This document shows positions 34,857 to 44,041 of a stretch of DNA of 64,000 nucleotides, piece by piece. Where the stretch lies: positions 35,421 to 99,420 of the forward strand of contig JAGAQC010000007.1 in NCBI GenBank assembly GCA_017622925.1, given 5' to 3'. Each line of letters opens with the position of its first letter. The first letter of the stretch is position 1. A program made the translations under genes and the position numbers. The notes beneath the pieces were generated by a model. The model was not told the origin of the DNA, made no database searches, and worked only from the letters and a program-made list of their open reading frames with translations. The DNA is from Ruminococcus sp. (GTDB lineage Bacteria > Bacillota > Clostridia > Oscillospirales > Ruminococcaceae).

Positions 34857-34885
34857 TTGCTTTTTCAAAATGTTTGTGTTATAAT
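34857..34885 (+). promoter_or_regulatory. Sigma-A promoter of the thiamine operon
   Basis: TTGCTT (34857-34862), 17 bp, TATAAT (34880-34885), directly ahead of the TPP riboswitch. Confidence 0.75.
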
Positions 34886-34890
34886 AATAA

Positions 34891-35000
34891 GTAAACGGGG
34901 AGCTTGCATTACAGGCTGAGAGGAAGGTGTGACCTTCGACCCGTGGGCGGCATAGCCCGAACCTGATTTGGATAATGCCAACGTAGGGAACATAAAGCTT
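34891..35000 (+). promoter_or_regulatory. TPP (THI-box) riboswitch
   Basis: Conserved parts in order: CGGGGAGC, GGCTGAGAGG, the stem AAGGTGTGACCTT, CGACCC, GAACCTGATTTGGATAATGCC and AACGTAGGGAA (given in pieces). AGCTT and AAGCT close P1. It senses thiamine pyrophosphate and controls thiS through thiC downstream. Confidence 0.97.
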
Positions 35001-35008
35001 TTATGGGG

Positions 35009-35032
35009 GTCTGCGTTTGCAGGCTCTTTTTG
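35009..35032 (+). terminator. Terminator of the TPP riboswitch platform
   Basis: GTCTGC and GCAGGC pair around GTTT and are followed by TCTTTTT just before the ribosome site of thiS. This is consistent with transcription control, although the stem is short. Confidence 0.6.
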
Positions 35033-35047
35033 ATAAGGAGTGATGTT

Positions 35048-35242
35048 ATGGTAAGGATAAACGGCGAAATGAATGACGCTTCGGGAAAAAGCATTGCGCA
35101 GCTTCTTGAAGCTTTGGGGTATCCTCCGCAGAGGGTGGCTGTCGAGCTTAACATGGAAATAGTGCCGAAAGCAGAATATTCCGAAACGTTCGTAAAGGAC
35201 GGCGATTCCGTTGAGATAGTCCGCTTTGTCGGCGGAGGTTGA
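35048..35242 (+). CDS. thiS: Sulfur carrier protein ThiS
   Basis: 64 residues of ubiquitin-like fold, ending in the required C-terminal Gly-Gly (RFVGGG). ThiF adenylates this end, sulfur is loaded as a thiocarboxylate, and ThiG uses it to build the thiazole. The ATG at 35048 follows AAGGAGTG. First gene after the riboswitch. Confidence 0.93.
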   Translation: MVRINGEMNDASGKSIAQLLEALGYPPQRVAVELNMEIVPKAEYSETFVKDGDSVEIVRFVGGG

Positions 35243-35246
35243 TGCG

Positions 35247-35882
35247 ATGATCCCGACATATGAGGAGATATACGCCGCTTTGGCGGAACGTCACGGAGCT
35301 GAGCTGCAAAAGAAGCTTTCCACGGCAAGAACGGCGGTCTGCGGACTTGGCGGACTTGGGTCTAATATAGCCGTGTGCCTTGTCCGCGCAGGCGTGGGGC
35401 ATGTCAGAATAATTGATTTTGACCGTGTGGACATTTCAAATATTAATCGTCAGCAGTATTTTCTGGAACAGATAGGGCAGTACAAAACGGACGCTTTGTA
35501 TGAAATCCTGAAAAAGATCAACCCGTACTGCGAAATAGTCAGAACCAACGTGAGACTTAACGGGGAGAATATTCCCGAAATACTCGGTTCTGAGGACATA
35601 ATATGCGAAGCGTTCGACGACCCCGAAGCAAAGGCGGAGCTTGTGAACTGTGTACTTGAACGGCTGCCCGAAAAATATCTTATTGCCGCTTCGGGAATGG
35701 CAGGGCTGATTTCCGCAAACTTAATAAAAACGCGGAAAGTAGCGAAAAGATTTTACTTATCAGGGGACGGCGAAAGCGATGTTTCCGAGGGGACAGGACT
35801 TGTTTCCTCCCGTGTAATGGTATGCGCGGCTCATCAGGCTCATAAGGCAATACAAATAATTAATGCACTGTCTACAACCTAA
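35247..35882 (+). CDS. thiF: ThiS adenylyltransferase ThiF
   Basis: 211 residues, E1-like fold of the short clostridial type. The ATG at 35247 is set by GGAGG (35234-35238). ATP-binding TAVCGLGGLGSNIAVCLVRAG is followed by DFDRVDISNINRQQY with the catalytic Arg, and DIICEAFDD. It activates the C-terminus of ThiS. Its last codons and the TAA lie inside repeat element C3, which starts at 35866, so the native C-terminus may have been replaced (now ALSTT). Confidence 0.92.
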   Translation: MIPTYEEIYAALAERHGAELQKKLSTARTAVCGLGGLGSNIAVCLVRAGVGHVRIIDFDRVDISNINRQQYFLEQIGQYKTDALYEILKKINPYCEIVRTNVRLNGENIPEILGSEDIICEAFDDPEAKAELVNCVLERLPEKYLIAASGMAGLISANLIKTRKVAKRFYLSGDGESDVSEGTGLVSSRVMVCAAHQAHKAIQIINALSTT

Positions 35883-36145
35883 GTGGGGGACTCTGGCTAA
35901 CCGCCCCGTACCCTCTGTCACTTCGTGACATCTCCCTACACTGTAGGGAGTCACCCCACACCCCCTGCCAAAGGGGTGACCCCTTTGGAATCTCTGTTGT
36001 CGTAAATTTTCCTGCATAAAGCCGCCGTATACATCAGAATCCATATTTTTATGGCTTTATGCAGGGAAATTTACGATATAGGGTTCAAGAGTTTACCTTT
36101 TGGCAAAAGATACAGGAAACAATATCCACTAAGTTGTTGATAGCG
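35866..36145 (+). repeat. 280-bp multi-hairpin element (copy C3) within the thiamine operon
   Basis: Same orientation as C1. Starts CACTGTCTACAACCTAAGTGG and ends CCACTAAGTTGTTGATAGCG. All four hairpins are present (GTCACTTCGTGAC; CTCCCTACACTGTAGGGAG; CCAAAGGGG/CCCCTTTGG; CGTAAATT...AATTTACG). It lies between thiF and thiG and supplies the end of thiF. Transcripts of the operon must pass through it. Confidence 0.88.
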
Positions 36146-36177
36146 ATTATCAATGAGGAAATTCAGGAGGAACGAAA

Positions 36178-36951
36178 ATGAACGAAAATGACAAGCTCAT
36201 AATAGGCGGACATGAATTTAGTTCCCGATTTATTTTGGGTTCGGGAAAATATTCTCTGAAGCTTATAGAAGCGGCGGTGAAGTATGCTGGAGCGGAAATT
36301 ATTACTCTCGCTGTACGCCGTGCGAATACTGCGGAAAGCGAGAATATTCTCGATTATATTCCGAAAGGGGTAACGCTCCTGCCCAATACCTCGGGCGCAA
36401 GAACAGCCGATGAAGCCGTGCGTATTGCCCGTCTTGCAAGGGAACTCGGCTGCGGCGATTTCGTTAAGATAGAGATAATGCGTGACACAAAATATCTTCT
36501 TCCCGACAACGCCGAAACGGTTCGCGCAACGGAGATACTTGCCAAAGAGGGCTTTGTGGTCATGCCGTATATGTACCCCGACCTTAACACTGCTCGTGAC
36601 CTTGTGAATGCAGGAGCGGCTTCCGTAATGCCCCTTGCGTCGCCCATAGGTTCAAATAAGGGACTTGCCACAAAGGATTTCATACAGATACTCATAGACG
36701 AGATAGACCTGCCTATCATTGTTGACGCAGGTATCGGACGTCCCTCACAGGCATGCGAGGCTATGGAAATGGGCGCGGCGGCAGTCATGTCAAATACAGC
36801 ACTTGCAACGGCAGGCGATCTTCCCGTTATGGCTGAGGCTTTCCGTCAAGCTGTTGAAGCAGGCAGAAAGGCGTATTTATCGGGATTGGGACGAGTTCTT
36901 ACAAGAGGAGCTTCACCCTCCGATACGCTGACGGGATTCCTTCGTGACTGA
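36178..36951 (+). CDS. thiG: Thiazole synthase ThiG
   Basis: 257 residues, TIM-barrel. It forms the thiazole phosphate from deoxyxylulose phosphate, dehydroglycine and ThiS thiocarboxylate. Motifs: [67 protein letters not shown] and [20 protein letters not shown] lies ahead of the ATG, 32 bp past repeat C3. Confidence 0.96.
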   Translation: MNENDKLIIGGHEFSSRFILGSGKYSLKLIEAAVKYAGAEIITLAVRRANTAESENILDYIPKGVTLLPNTSGARTADEAVRIARLARELGCGDFVKIEIMRDTKYLLPDNAETVRATEILAKEGFVVMPYMYPDLNTARDLVNAGAASVMPLASPIGSNKGLATKDFIQILIDEIDLPIIVDAGIGRPSQACEAMEMGAAAVMSNTALATAGDLPVMAEAFRQAVEAGRKAYLSGLGRVLTRGASPSDTLTGFLRD

Positions 36952-36960
36952 GGTGTGAAT

Positions 36961-38214
36961 ATGGAAAATAATTATTTTGTGGACTCCGAAAAGCTTTCGG
37001 AGGCGGCTCTCAGACGCAAGCATGAGCTTGAAAATGATCCGTCCGCACGTACAGATCATATGCAATATATGGACGGCATGGAGCAGATCAAGTCCGATAT
37101 TTTTGAAAAAGTTATTTCAGAAATGAAAAACTACGATTATAATAAGTATACAGCTACAGACGTTCGACGTGCGCTGGTTCACGAAAGTTGTACCGTGGAG
37201 GACTTCAAGGCGTTGCTGTCTCCTGCGGCAGAGCCGTTTCTGGAGAAAATGGCGGAACGGGCAAGGCTTGAAACACAAAAGCACTTCGGCAACACCGTTT
37301 ATTTGTTTACACCGCTGTATATCGCCAATTACTGCGAAAATTACTGCGTTTACTGCGGCTTTAACTGCTACAACGACATACGCCGCATGAAGCTCACTAT
37401 GGAGCAGATAGACCACGAAATGAAAGTAATAGCGGAAAGCGGCATGGAGGAAATTCTGATACTTACGGGGGAGAGCCGTTCAAAGTCAAGCATCGAGTAC
37501 ATTGGTGAAGCGTGTAAGCTTGCAAGAAAGTATTTCCGCATGGTCGGCATTGAAATATATCCTGTAAATACCGATGAATACCGTTATCTCCACGAATGCG
37601 GAGTTGACTATGTGACGGTTTTTCAGGAGACTTACGACAGCGACCGTTACGAACAGCTTCATCTGTTGGGACACAAACGTGTGTTCCCGTACCGCTTTGA
37701 ATCTCAGGAACGCGCGTTAATGGCAGGAATGAGGGGGATAGCGTGTTCGGCTCTGCTGGGACTTTCCGATTTCCGTAAGGACGCTCTTGCAAGCGCGCTG
37801 CACGTATACTATTTGCAGAGAAAGTACCCTCATGCTGAAATTTCCTTATCTTGCCCGAGACTTCGCCCCATAATAAACAACGGCGAGATAAATCCGCTTG
37901 ACGTTCACGAAAAGCAGCTTTGCCAGATACTCTGCGCATACAGAATATTCCTGCCGTTCTGCGGAATTACCGTATCATCAAGGGAGAGCGAGAGTTTCCG
38001 CAACGGCATTGTGAAAATAGCGGCTACGAAGGTGTCCGCCGGAGTTTCAACGGGTATCGGCGACCACGAGAGCAAGTATACGGGAAAGGAGTCCGATTCG
38101 GCAGAGGGCGACGAGCAGTTTGAAATAAGCGACGGCAGAAGTCTCGGAAAAATGTACTCCGATATGTCCGACGAGGGCTTACAGCCTGTGCTGAACGATT
38201 ATCTCTATGTTTAA
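36961..38214 (+). CDS. thiH: 2-iminoacetate synthase ThiH
   Basis: 417 residues, radical SAM. It cleaves tyrosine to give dehydroglycine for ThiG, the anaerobic route (aerobes use ThiO). Cluster Cys125, Cys129, Cys132 in YCENYCVYCGF. The ATG at 36961 follows GAGGTG by 5 nt; a GTG at 36955 overlaps that site. Motifs ILILTGESRSKSS and YVTVFQETYD are typical. It overlaps the next gene by 8 bp. Confidence 0.96.
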   Translation: MENNYFVDSEKLSEAALRRKHELENDPSARTDHMQYMDGMEQIKSDIFEKVISEMKNYDYNKYTATDVRRALVHESCTVEDFKALLSPAAEPFLEKMAERARLETQKHFGNTVYLFTPLYIANYCENYCVYCGFNCYNDIRRMKLTMEQIDHEMKVIAESGMEEILILTGESRSKSSIEYIGEACKLARKYFRMVGIEIYPVNTDEYRYLHECGVDYVTVFQETYDSDRYEQLHLLGHKRVFPYRFESQERALMAGMRGIACSALLGLSDFRKDALASALHVYYLQRKYPHAEISLSCPRLRPIINNGEINPLDVHEKQLCQILCAYRIFLPFCGITVSSRESESFRNGIVKIAATKVSAGVSTGIGDHESKYTGKESDSAEGDEQFEISDGRSLGKMYSDMSDEGLQPVLNDYLYV

Positions 38215-38806
38215 GATAGTTTGCGTTACGGACAGGAAGTCCTGCAAAGAGGATCTCTTGACGCGTATTGAGAAAATTGCCGCCGCAAAACCCGACAGGA
38301 TAATGTTCCGTGACAAAGAATGCAATGATAAGGAATATGTTAAATTTGCAATGAAAGTTCTTGAAATAGGCAGTAAATACGGCGTTCCGTGCAGTATGTA
38401 CTTTCACCCCGAAATTTTCAGCGATATTCACCGGACAATGCCGATGTTACAGCATATCCCTCTCAGCGAAATGAATCGCTGCCGTTTTGTTGGTGTTTCA
38501 GTTCATTCGGTGGAAGAGGCTATAGAAGCCGAACGGCAAGGAGCTGATTATGTAACGGCAGGGCATATTTTTGAAACTTCCTGCAAACCTGATTTAGCTC
38601 CACGGGGACTTGATTTTCTGCGTAAGGTTTGCCAAAGCGTGAAAATACCCGTGTACGCTATCGGCGGAATAAATGCCGATAATATAAAAAGTATCGCCGA
38701 AGCAGGCGCAGGCGGCGCTTGCATAATGAGCGGTTTTATGACGTGCGATGATCCTGCTGAATTTATAAAAGCTTTAAGAAAAGGAGCTGAAACAAATGAA
38801 TTTTGA
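38207..38806 (+). CDS. tenI: TenI-like thiazole tautomerase (ThiE/TenI family)
   Basis: 199 residues, TIM-barrel related to thiamine phosphate synthase. It carries GHIFETSCKPDLAPRG, the His-containing loop typical of the thiazole tautomerase TenI. ThiE proper has G-V/A-FPS/TxTK there, as in the next gene, and the QLREK loop is altered here to IMFRDKE. It would aromatise the ThiG product. A second ThiE domain next door makes a ThiE role for this one unlikely. Confidence 0.85.
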   Translation: MFKIVCVTDRKSCKEDLLTRIEKIAAAKPDRIMFRDKECNDKEYVKFAMKVLEIGSKYGVPCSMYFHPEIFSDIHRTMPMLQHIPLSEMNRCRFVGVSVHSVEEAIEAERQGADYVTAGHIFETSCKPDLAPRGLDFLRKVCQSVKIPVYAIGGINADNIKSIAEAGAGGACIMSGFMTCDDPAEFIKALRKGAETNEF

Positions 38807-40223
38807 CCCTGAAATGCTCAAAGTTTACGCAATAACCGACAGGGAGTGCTTAAAAGGCAAGGACATGAAGCTGCACGTTGAACTTGCGATACAGGGCGGA
38901 GCAACTATGATACAGCTTCGGGAAAAGAACATCGGTACGGAAGAACTTGCGAAAATTGCCGCCGAACTTGTCCCGATATGCCATAAGCACGGCGTTAAGC
39001 TTATAGTTAATGACGATTGGAAAGCGGCGGTATTAAGCGGTGCGGACGGCGTACACGTCGGGCTTGAAGATGAATCTGTAGCGAAAATACGCGCCAATAC
39101 CGATACGGCTTTTATTATAGGCGCAACAGCAAAAACGGTGGAGCAGGCAAGAAAAGCCGCAAATCAGGGAGCAAGCTATATCGGCGTGGGAGCGGTTTTT
39201 CCGTCACCGACAAAGAAAAATGCTGTAAGAATTACGCCCGACGATCTGCGTGAGATATGCAGGAGCGTTAAAATCCCTGCGGTTGCCATAGGCGGTATCA
39301 CAAAAGAAAATATGTGGGAACTGCGCGGCTGCGGAAACAGAGGTATTGCAGTAGTATCGTCTGTTTTCGGTACGGATAATCCGTATACAGCCGCAAAGGA
39401 ACTTGCCGAAACATGGAAAAAGGTCTATAATACGCGAACTGCCCTTACTATAGCAGGAAGCGATTGCTCGGGCGGAGCAGGCATTCAGGCGGACATCAAG
39501 ACGATGCAGGCGCATGGAGTTTATGCCATGAGCGCGATAACCGCTTTGACTGCTCAGAATACAACGGGAGTTTCGGGAATACATGAAGTTCCTGCGGAAT
39601 TTACGGCTCAGCAGATAGATATGGTTTTCAGCGATATACGTCCCGATGCGGTGAAGATCGGCATGATCTCAAACGCTGAAACGGCTGAGGTAATTGCCGA
39701 CCGCCTTAAATACTGGAAAGCCGAAAATATAGTCGTTGACCCTGTTGCCGTTGCGACAAGCGGCTCGGATTTGAGCAGTAAATCGGCTTATGAAGCGGTA
39801 AAAAATCTGCTTTTTCCTATGGCAGCTATTGTAACGCCAAATATACCCGAAGCTGAACTTATAACGGACATAAAAATCAAAGGCTTGGCAGATATGCAGG
39901 AATCGGCGAAAATCATTGCTGAAAAGTATGGCTGTAATGTACTTTGCAAAGGCGGTCATCTTAAAGACAGCGCGGACGACCTGCTCTACAAAAAAGACGG
40001 AAAGTATTTGTGGTTGGAGAGCGGAAAAATCAACAACCCCAATACCCACGGTACAGGGTGTACGCTGTCGAGTGCGATAGCCTCGAATCTTGCAAAGGGC
40101 TGTACGCTTGAAAAGGCGGTCAAGCTTGCTAAAGGCTATATTTCAGGGGCTTTGAGCGTTTCACTTGACTTGGGCAAGGGCAGCGGACCTCTTGCGCATA
40201 ATTTTATCGAAAGGAATTTATAA
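38796..40223 (+). CDS. thiED: ThiE-ThiD fusion: thiamine phosphate synthase / HMP(-P) kinase
   Basis: 475 residues. N-terminal ThiE (about 1-208): [51 protein letters not shown] and [13 protein letters not shown]-terminal ThiD (about 212-475): [56 protein letters not shown] and [16 protein letters not shown]. It phosphorylates the pyrimidine and joins it to the thiazole. The fusion keeps both motif sets intact. The ATG overlaps the tenI end by 11 bp. Confidence 0.95.
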   Translation: MNFDPEMLKVYAITDRECLKGKDMKLHVELAIQGGATMIQLREKNIGTEELAKIAAELVPICHKHGVKLIVNDDWKAAVLSGADGVHVGLEDESVAKIRANTDTAFIIGATAKTVEQARKAANQGASYIGVGAVFPSPTKKNAVRITPDDLREICRSVKIPAVAIGGITKENMWELRGCGNRGIAVVSSVFGTDNPYTAAKELAETWKKVYNTRTALTIAGSDCSGGAGIQADIKTMQAHGVYAMSAITALTAQNTTGVSGIHEVPAEFTAQQIDMVFSDIRPDAVKIGMISNAETAEVIADRLKYWKAENIVVDPVAVATSGSDLSSKSAYEAVKNLLFPMAAIVTPNIPEAELITDIKIKGLADMQESAKIIAEKYGCNVLCKGGHLKDSADDLLYKKDGKYLWLESGKINNPNTHGTGCTLSSAIASNLAKGCTLEKAVKLAKGYISGALSVSLDLGKGSGPLAHNFIERNL

Positions 40224-40224
40224 A

Positions 40225-41538
40225 ATGAGAGAATACGCAACACAAATGGAGGCGGCAAAAAAAGGGATAATTACTCCCGAAATGAAAATTGTCGCTCAGA
40301 AAGAATATATCAGCGAGCAGGAATTGTGCGGACTTGTTGCAAAGGGCGAAGTATGTATACCCTGCAACATCAACCACAAGTCGATCTCGCCCGAGGGTAT
40401 CGGCACGAGAATGCGCACAAAGATAAACGTGAATCTTGGTATCTCGGGCGACTGCAACAATTACGAAAACGAAATGAAAAAAGTGGATATGTCCATAAAA
40501 TACGGCGCAGAAGCTATTATGGACCTCAGCAACTACGGAAAGACAAACACTTTCCGCAGACAGCTTGTTGAAAAGTCCCCTGCAATGATAGGAACTGTTC
40601 CCATGTACGACGCTATCGGCTATCTTGAAAAAGATCTGCTTGAAATTACCGCTGAGGACTTTTTAAAGGTAGTCCGCGCTCACGCAGAGGAGGGCGTTGA
40701 CTTTATGACGATCCATGCAGGCATAAATCGCCGCGCCGTGGAAGCGTTTATGCGTGACAAACGCAAAATGAACATTGTTTCGCGAGGAGGTTCGCTGCTT
40801 TTTGCGTGGATGATGATGACGGGCAATGAGAATCCTTTCTACGAGCATTATGACGAGGTACTGGAAATTCTCCGTGAATACGATGTGACTATAAGTCTCG
40901 GCGACGCTCTCAGACCCGGCTGTATTGACGATTCCACCGACGCAGGACAGGTTTCGGAGCTTATCGAGCTTGGCGCACTGACGGAACGCGCATGGGCAAA
41001 GGACGTTCAGGTCATGGTGGAGGGTCCGGGACATATGGCAATGAACGAGATAGCCGCCAATATGAAGCTGCAAAAGAGAATATGTCACAATGCGCCTTTC
41101 TACGTTTTAGGACCTCTGGTGACCGATATTGCTCCCGGCTACGACCATATCACATCGGCTATAGGTGGAGCTATTGCGGCGGCAAGCGGAGCGGATTTCC
41201 TCTGCTATGTTACGCCTGCCGAGCATCTCAGACTGCCTGATGTGGACGATGTTAAGGAGGGCATAATGGCAAGCAAAATAGCGGCTCATGCGGCGGATAT
41301 TGCAAAGGGTATCCCTCATGCCACAGACGCCGATAATGCAATGGCAGAAGCGCGTCACGAAGTAGACTGGGAGAAGATGTTCTCCATAGCGATCGACCCC
41401 GATAAGGCAAGGGCATACTTTGAAAGCACTCCGCCGTCAGACAGGCACACATGCTCGATGTGCGGAAAGATGTGCGCAGTCAGAACAACCAATATGATCT
41501 TAAACGGCGAAAAAGTCGAGTTCTGTACAGAAAAATAA
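40225..41538 (+). CDS. thiC: Phosphomethylpyrimidine synthase ThiC
   Basis: 437 residues, short anaerobe-type ThiC without the N-terminal extension. It converts aminoimidazole ribotide to HMP-phosphate by radical SAM chemistry. [51 protein letters not shown] and [14 protein letters not shown] are family motifs. The C-terminal cluster motif is Cys410-x2-Cys413-x3-Cys417 (CSMCGKMC), one residue shorter than the CxxCxxxxC of E. coli ThiC. Start at 40225, 1 bp after thiED. Confidence 0.95.
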   Translation: MREYATQMEAAKKGIITPEMKIVAQKEYISEQELCGLVAKGEVCIPCNINHKSISPEGIGTRMRTKINVNLGISGDCNNYENEMKKVDMSIKYGAEAIMDLSNYGKTNTFRRQLVEKSPAMIGTVPMYDAIGYLEKDLLEITAEDFLKVVRAHAEEGVDFMTIHAGINRRAVEAFMRDKRKMNIVSRGGSLLFAWMMMTGNENPFYEHYDEVLEILREYDVTISLGDALRPGCIDDSTDAGQVSELIELGALTERAWAKDVQVMVEGPGHMAMNEIAANMKLQKRICHNAPFYVLGPLVTDIAPGYDHITSAIGGAIAAASGADFLCYVTPAEHLRLPDVDDVKEGIMASKIAAHAADIAKGIPHATDADNAMAEARHEVDWEKMFSIAIDPDKARAYFESTPPSDRHTCSMCGKMCAVRTTNMILNGEKVEFCTEK

Positions 41539-41544
41539 AAAAGT

Positions 41545-41587
41545 CCCGTCCGAATCATGTGACTTCATGAATCGGACGGGTTTTATT
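41545..41587 (+). terminator. Terminator of the thiamine operon
   Basis: CCCGTCCGAATCATG and CATGAATCGGACGGG form a long stem followed by TTTTATT. Confidence 0.92.
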
Positions 41588-42734
41588 AGCTGATGATTTG
41601 ATCGTTTAAATTAAAGTAATTATCCATTTTCCTGTAGATCGCTATATAGGCTGCGACGAACGACAGAAGTCCGAGCAGGGATATGATAAGTCCCTTATTT
41701 ATATTGGAGCTTGCCGTAATATTGTCGATGACCCTGATATAGAGCGTTGTATCTGCCTCGGGAACGTCAATGCCGTCTATTGAAAGTTTTGGAGCAGTTA
41801 TCTTAGAATCATAGTCCTCGGCGGACATGATCTTTGCGTGGAAATCAACACCCTCCTCACGGGAAACATATACGCTTTCTGTCTCGACGATCCTTTCTTT
41901 AAGTTCGTACTCCTCTGCGTATGTATTATACAGTTCCGCGAATGAGGGTTTATATCCGTCGGGAACGTCGAACAGTACCAGTTTGTTGCCGAATACGCCC
42001 CAATATCCGTCGGTGGTATTTTTTGAGGTTCCTACCACACAATTGTTATATAATTCGTGAACATTTCCGCTGATATTCATGCCGACAGCGAAGTTATCAA
42101 GCGATTCAACATTCACTGAATTATTGTATAAACTCGTCTCTCTGATACCGAAGTGCATAAAAACAAGTCCCACACATACTACAATAGCGCCGATCACCTT
42201 TACGAGCTGTATACGGACGCTGCAGCAGCTCTCTGCCACGGAGAATTTTATGATCGGGCGTGAAAGCAGTTCGTCATAGTCGGCTTTTACTGAATCTGCC
42301 ATTAATGTATCTTTGGATAATTCATTTTTCATTAACAGAAAATTGAAATTCGGGTATCCGTAAACATCTTTGAGCTTTTTGTCAACATAGCAGCTTTTTA
42401 TGCGTAGAATATGTACGATGTACGCCGCCAAACCAAGAGAAGCCAGTTCCAAGTCCAACGCCAGCGACATGATGATAAACAGCGTGTTGAGTAATATACC
42501 GATGAAATTACCTATGCTGTCACGTCTGAAAATGTGAAGAATTATTTTTGCCGCAACAACGAGCAATATCGACATTGCAAAACGTTCACGGCTTGTTGAG
42601 AGAGGGAAGATACATTCGTAGCCGATATAAATATCTGCAAAGAACTGTATGATATTAAGCGCTTTTTTTCTGTTAGTCGCTTTTCTGAATCCCATAGCTG
42701 CCGAAAAAAAGTACTCCTCTGAGTTCTTATCCAA
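41586..42734 (-). CDS. Multi-pass membrane protein of unknown function
   Basis: 382 residues from a TTG at 42734; GGAGGT (42741-42746) lies 6 nt upstream on the minus strand. About four membrane segments fall in the N-terminal half and centre (about 25-45, 50-68, 74-105, 180-200), then an extracytoplasmic region, and a last one near 345-365. The outer region contains YNNCVVGTSKNTTDGYWGVFGN. No motif gives a function. It is immediately downstream of tRNA-Arg. Confidence 0.75.
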   Translation of the reverse strand: MDKNSEEYFFSAAMGFRKATNRKKALNIIQFFADIYIGYECIFPLSTSRERFAMSILLVVAAKIILHIFRRDSIGNFIGILLNTLFIIMSLALDLELASLGLAAYIVHILRIKSCYVDKKLKDVYGYPNFNFLLMKNELSKDTLMADSVKADYDELLSRPIIKFSVAESCCSVRIQLVKVIGAIVVCVGLVFMHFGIRETSLYNNSVNVESLDNFAVGMNISGNVHELYNNCVVGTSKNTTDGYWGVFGNKLVLFDVPDGYKPSFAELYNTYAEEYELKERIVETESVYVSREEGVDFHAKIMSAEDYDSKITAPKLSIDGIDVPEADTTLYIRVIDNITASSNINKGLIISLLGLLSFVAAYIAIYRKMDNYFNLNDQIIS

Positions 42735-42767
42735 TACTTCACCTCCATAGGCAAGTATGCCTGCTGT

Positions 42768-42842
42768 TGGTACGCCTGACCGGAATCGAACCGGTGCGCA
42801 CGGCGTCGGAGGCCGCTGCTCTATCCGCTGAGCTACAGGCGC
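42768..42842 (-). tRNA. tRNA-Arg (anticodon CCG), CCA encoded
   Basis: The minus strand folds as a cloverleaf: acceptor GCGCCTG with CAGGCGT (G-U at the end pair), D-arm GCTC-AGCGGATA-GAGC, anticodon arm GCGGC-CTCCGAC-GCCGT with anticodon CCG, 4-nt variable loop, T-arm ACCGG-TTCGATT-CCGGT, discriminator A and encoded CCA. It decodes CGG. Confidence 0.96.
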
Positions 42843-42936
42843 ATATATTATACTTCCTCGGGAGACTTATTATATTGCACAAGAAAAACAATAATAATTC
42901 CGACAACATTACCATATATTATTATACCAAAAGCTA

Positions 42937-42965
42937 TTGAAATTTTCAAGTGTTTATGGTATAAT
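42937..42965 (+). promoter_or_regulatory. Sigma-A promoter of the papain-like gene
   Basis: TTGAAA (42937-42942), 17 bp, TATAAT (42960-42965). Confidence 0.65.
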
Positions 42966-43015
42966 TATTGAGGAAATAAATTGTTTTTTACATTTTGACG
43001 TATGGAGGTGAAAGT

Positions 43016-43588
43016 TTGAATTACATTTATATAATAGTTGCACAAACAGGCACGAGACCTGCTCGCTTTTTCAGATTTCTGACAAAAAAGCCGTATAATC
43101 ATGTTTCACTTTCAAGCAGCGCCGATTTGTCGGAGATGTACAGCTTTTGCAGGACATATCGTCCCTTTATTCTGCCTGCGACCTTTAACAGAGAAATAGT
43201 CGGCAAGGGTACTCTCGGGAGGTTCAGTTTTATCCCGTGCGAGATATACCGCATAAGAGTTACCTCCGAGCAGAAAGCGGAGTACAATCGGATAATCCGT
43301 CATTTTGTCAACAATCGTAAAGACTACGCATATAATTTACTTGGACTAATTTCGCTTTATCTGAATATAAGCTGGACAAGGGACAAGAAATTTGTCTGCT
43401 CGCAGTTTGCGGCATATACTCTCGAAAAGATAGGAGTTACGCTTGAAAAGCCGTTTTCACTTTATACTCCCGATGATTTCCGAAACTTCCCCGGAGCGGA
43501 CCTATACTATGCAGGGGAACTGAACTGCTTTTACGATGAAATAACCTCCCGCCCCGAGTATCTTTTTCCACGCACTTTCAGTACATAA
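43016..43588 (+). CDS. Permuted papain-like (YiiX/YaeF-type) protein
   Basis: 190 residues from a TTG at 43016, with GGAGGTG (43004-43010) 5 nt ahead. Key features in order: KKPYNHVSLSSS with a conserved-type His, a middle region with YNLLGLISLY, and KFVCSQFAAYTLEKIGV with a Cys at the start of a helix. His before Cys is the order in circularly permuted NlpC/P60 amidases. No signal peptide. Substrate unknown; a lipid or peptide amide is possible. Its 3' end overlaps a convergent gene by 87 bp. Confidence 0.7.
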   Translation: MNYIYIIVAQTGTRPARFFRFLTKKPYNHVSLSSSADLSEMYSFCRTYRPFILPATFNREIVGKGTLGRFSFIPCEIYRIRVTSEQKAEYNRIIRHFVNNRKDYAYNLLGLISLYLNISWTRDKKFVCSQFAAYTLEKIGVTLEKPFSLYTPDDFRNFPGADLYYAGELNCFYDEITSRPEYLFPRTFST

Positions 43589-43855
43589 AATACGCATTTC
43601 TTCGGGCATAAAAAGATACGCCCCGAAATACAGCTTGCTTTCGGGTTCAAAAGCTTCAAGGGAGGGCTTGAAGCTTTTCCCGATTATTTCAAGTTCTATG
43701 CCGTTCTCGTCCGTATGGAGAACGGCAGGAACTATTTTATCGTCTGTAAGCTTGTTGTAAGAGTTTGCGTAGGAAAATAAAAACATCCATATCCCGACGG
43801 TCGAAATGAGGTAGAATATTACCCATTTGACCGCCGTTTTTTTCTTTTTTCTCAT
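43502..43855 (-). CDS. Small membrane-anchored protein of unknown function
   Basis: 117 residues. A basic start (RKKKKTAVKW) is followed by one membrane segment (about 11-29, VIFYLISTVGIWMFLFSYA) and an outer domain of about 85 residues. AGGTGAC is 4 nt before the ATG. The last 29 codons overlap the 3' end of the convergent papain-like gene, so the true end, or the reality of either tail, deserves checking. It lies downstream of spoIIP with hairpin element A2 between. Confidence 0.6.
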   Translation of the reverse strand: MRKKKKTAVKWVIFYLISTVGIWMFLFSYANSYNKLTDDKIVPAVLHTDENGIELEIIGKSFKPSLEAFEPESKLYFGAYLFMPEEMRILCTESAWKKILGAGGYFIVKAVQFPCIV

Positions 43856-43878
43856 TTTGTCACCTGTTTTCAGAGTTT

Positions 43879-44041
43879 AGAGCCTGTTCATAATCTCGGC
43901 GTGTGCGGATTTTCGAGCATAATTTTGTCGAAGTCAAGGAAAAAATTCGCAGGCATACTTTGTGTATGGCAAGGATTTTTGACGCAGGATTCGGCAAAAT
44001 TTGCCGAAAAGACATGTGCGGTGAGATTATGAACAGGCTCT
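43879..44041. repeat. Palindromic hairpin element, AGAGCCTGTT-arm type (copy A2)
   Basis: 163 bp, inverted relative to A1 (13338) and closely similar along its whole length. Ends AGAGCCTGTTCATAATCTC and GAGATTATGAACAGGCTCT pair perfectly. The core reads GCAGGCATAC, TTTGT, GTATGGCAAGG. Its right arm forms the last codons and stop of spoIIP. Confidence 0.85.
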
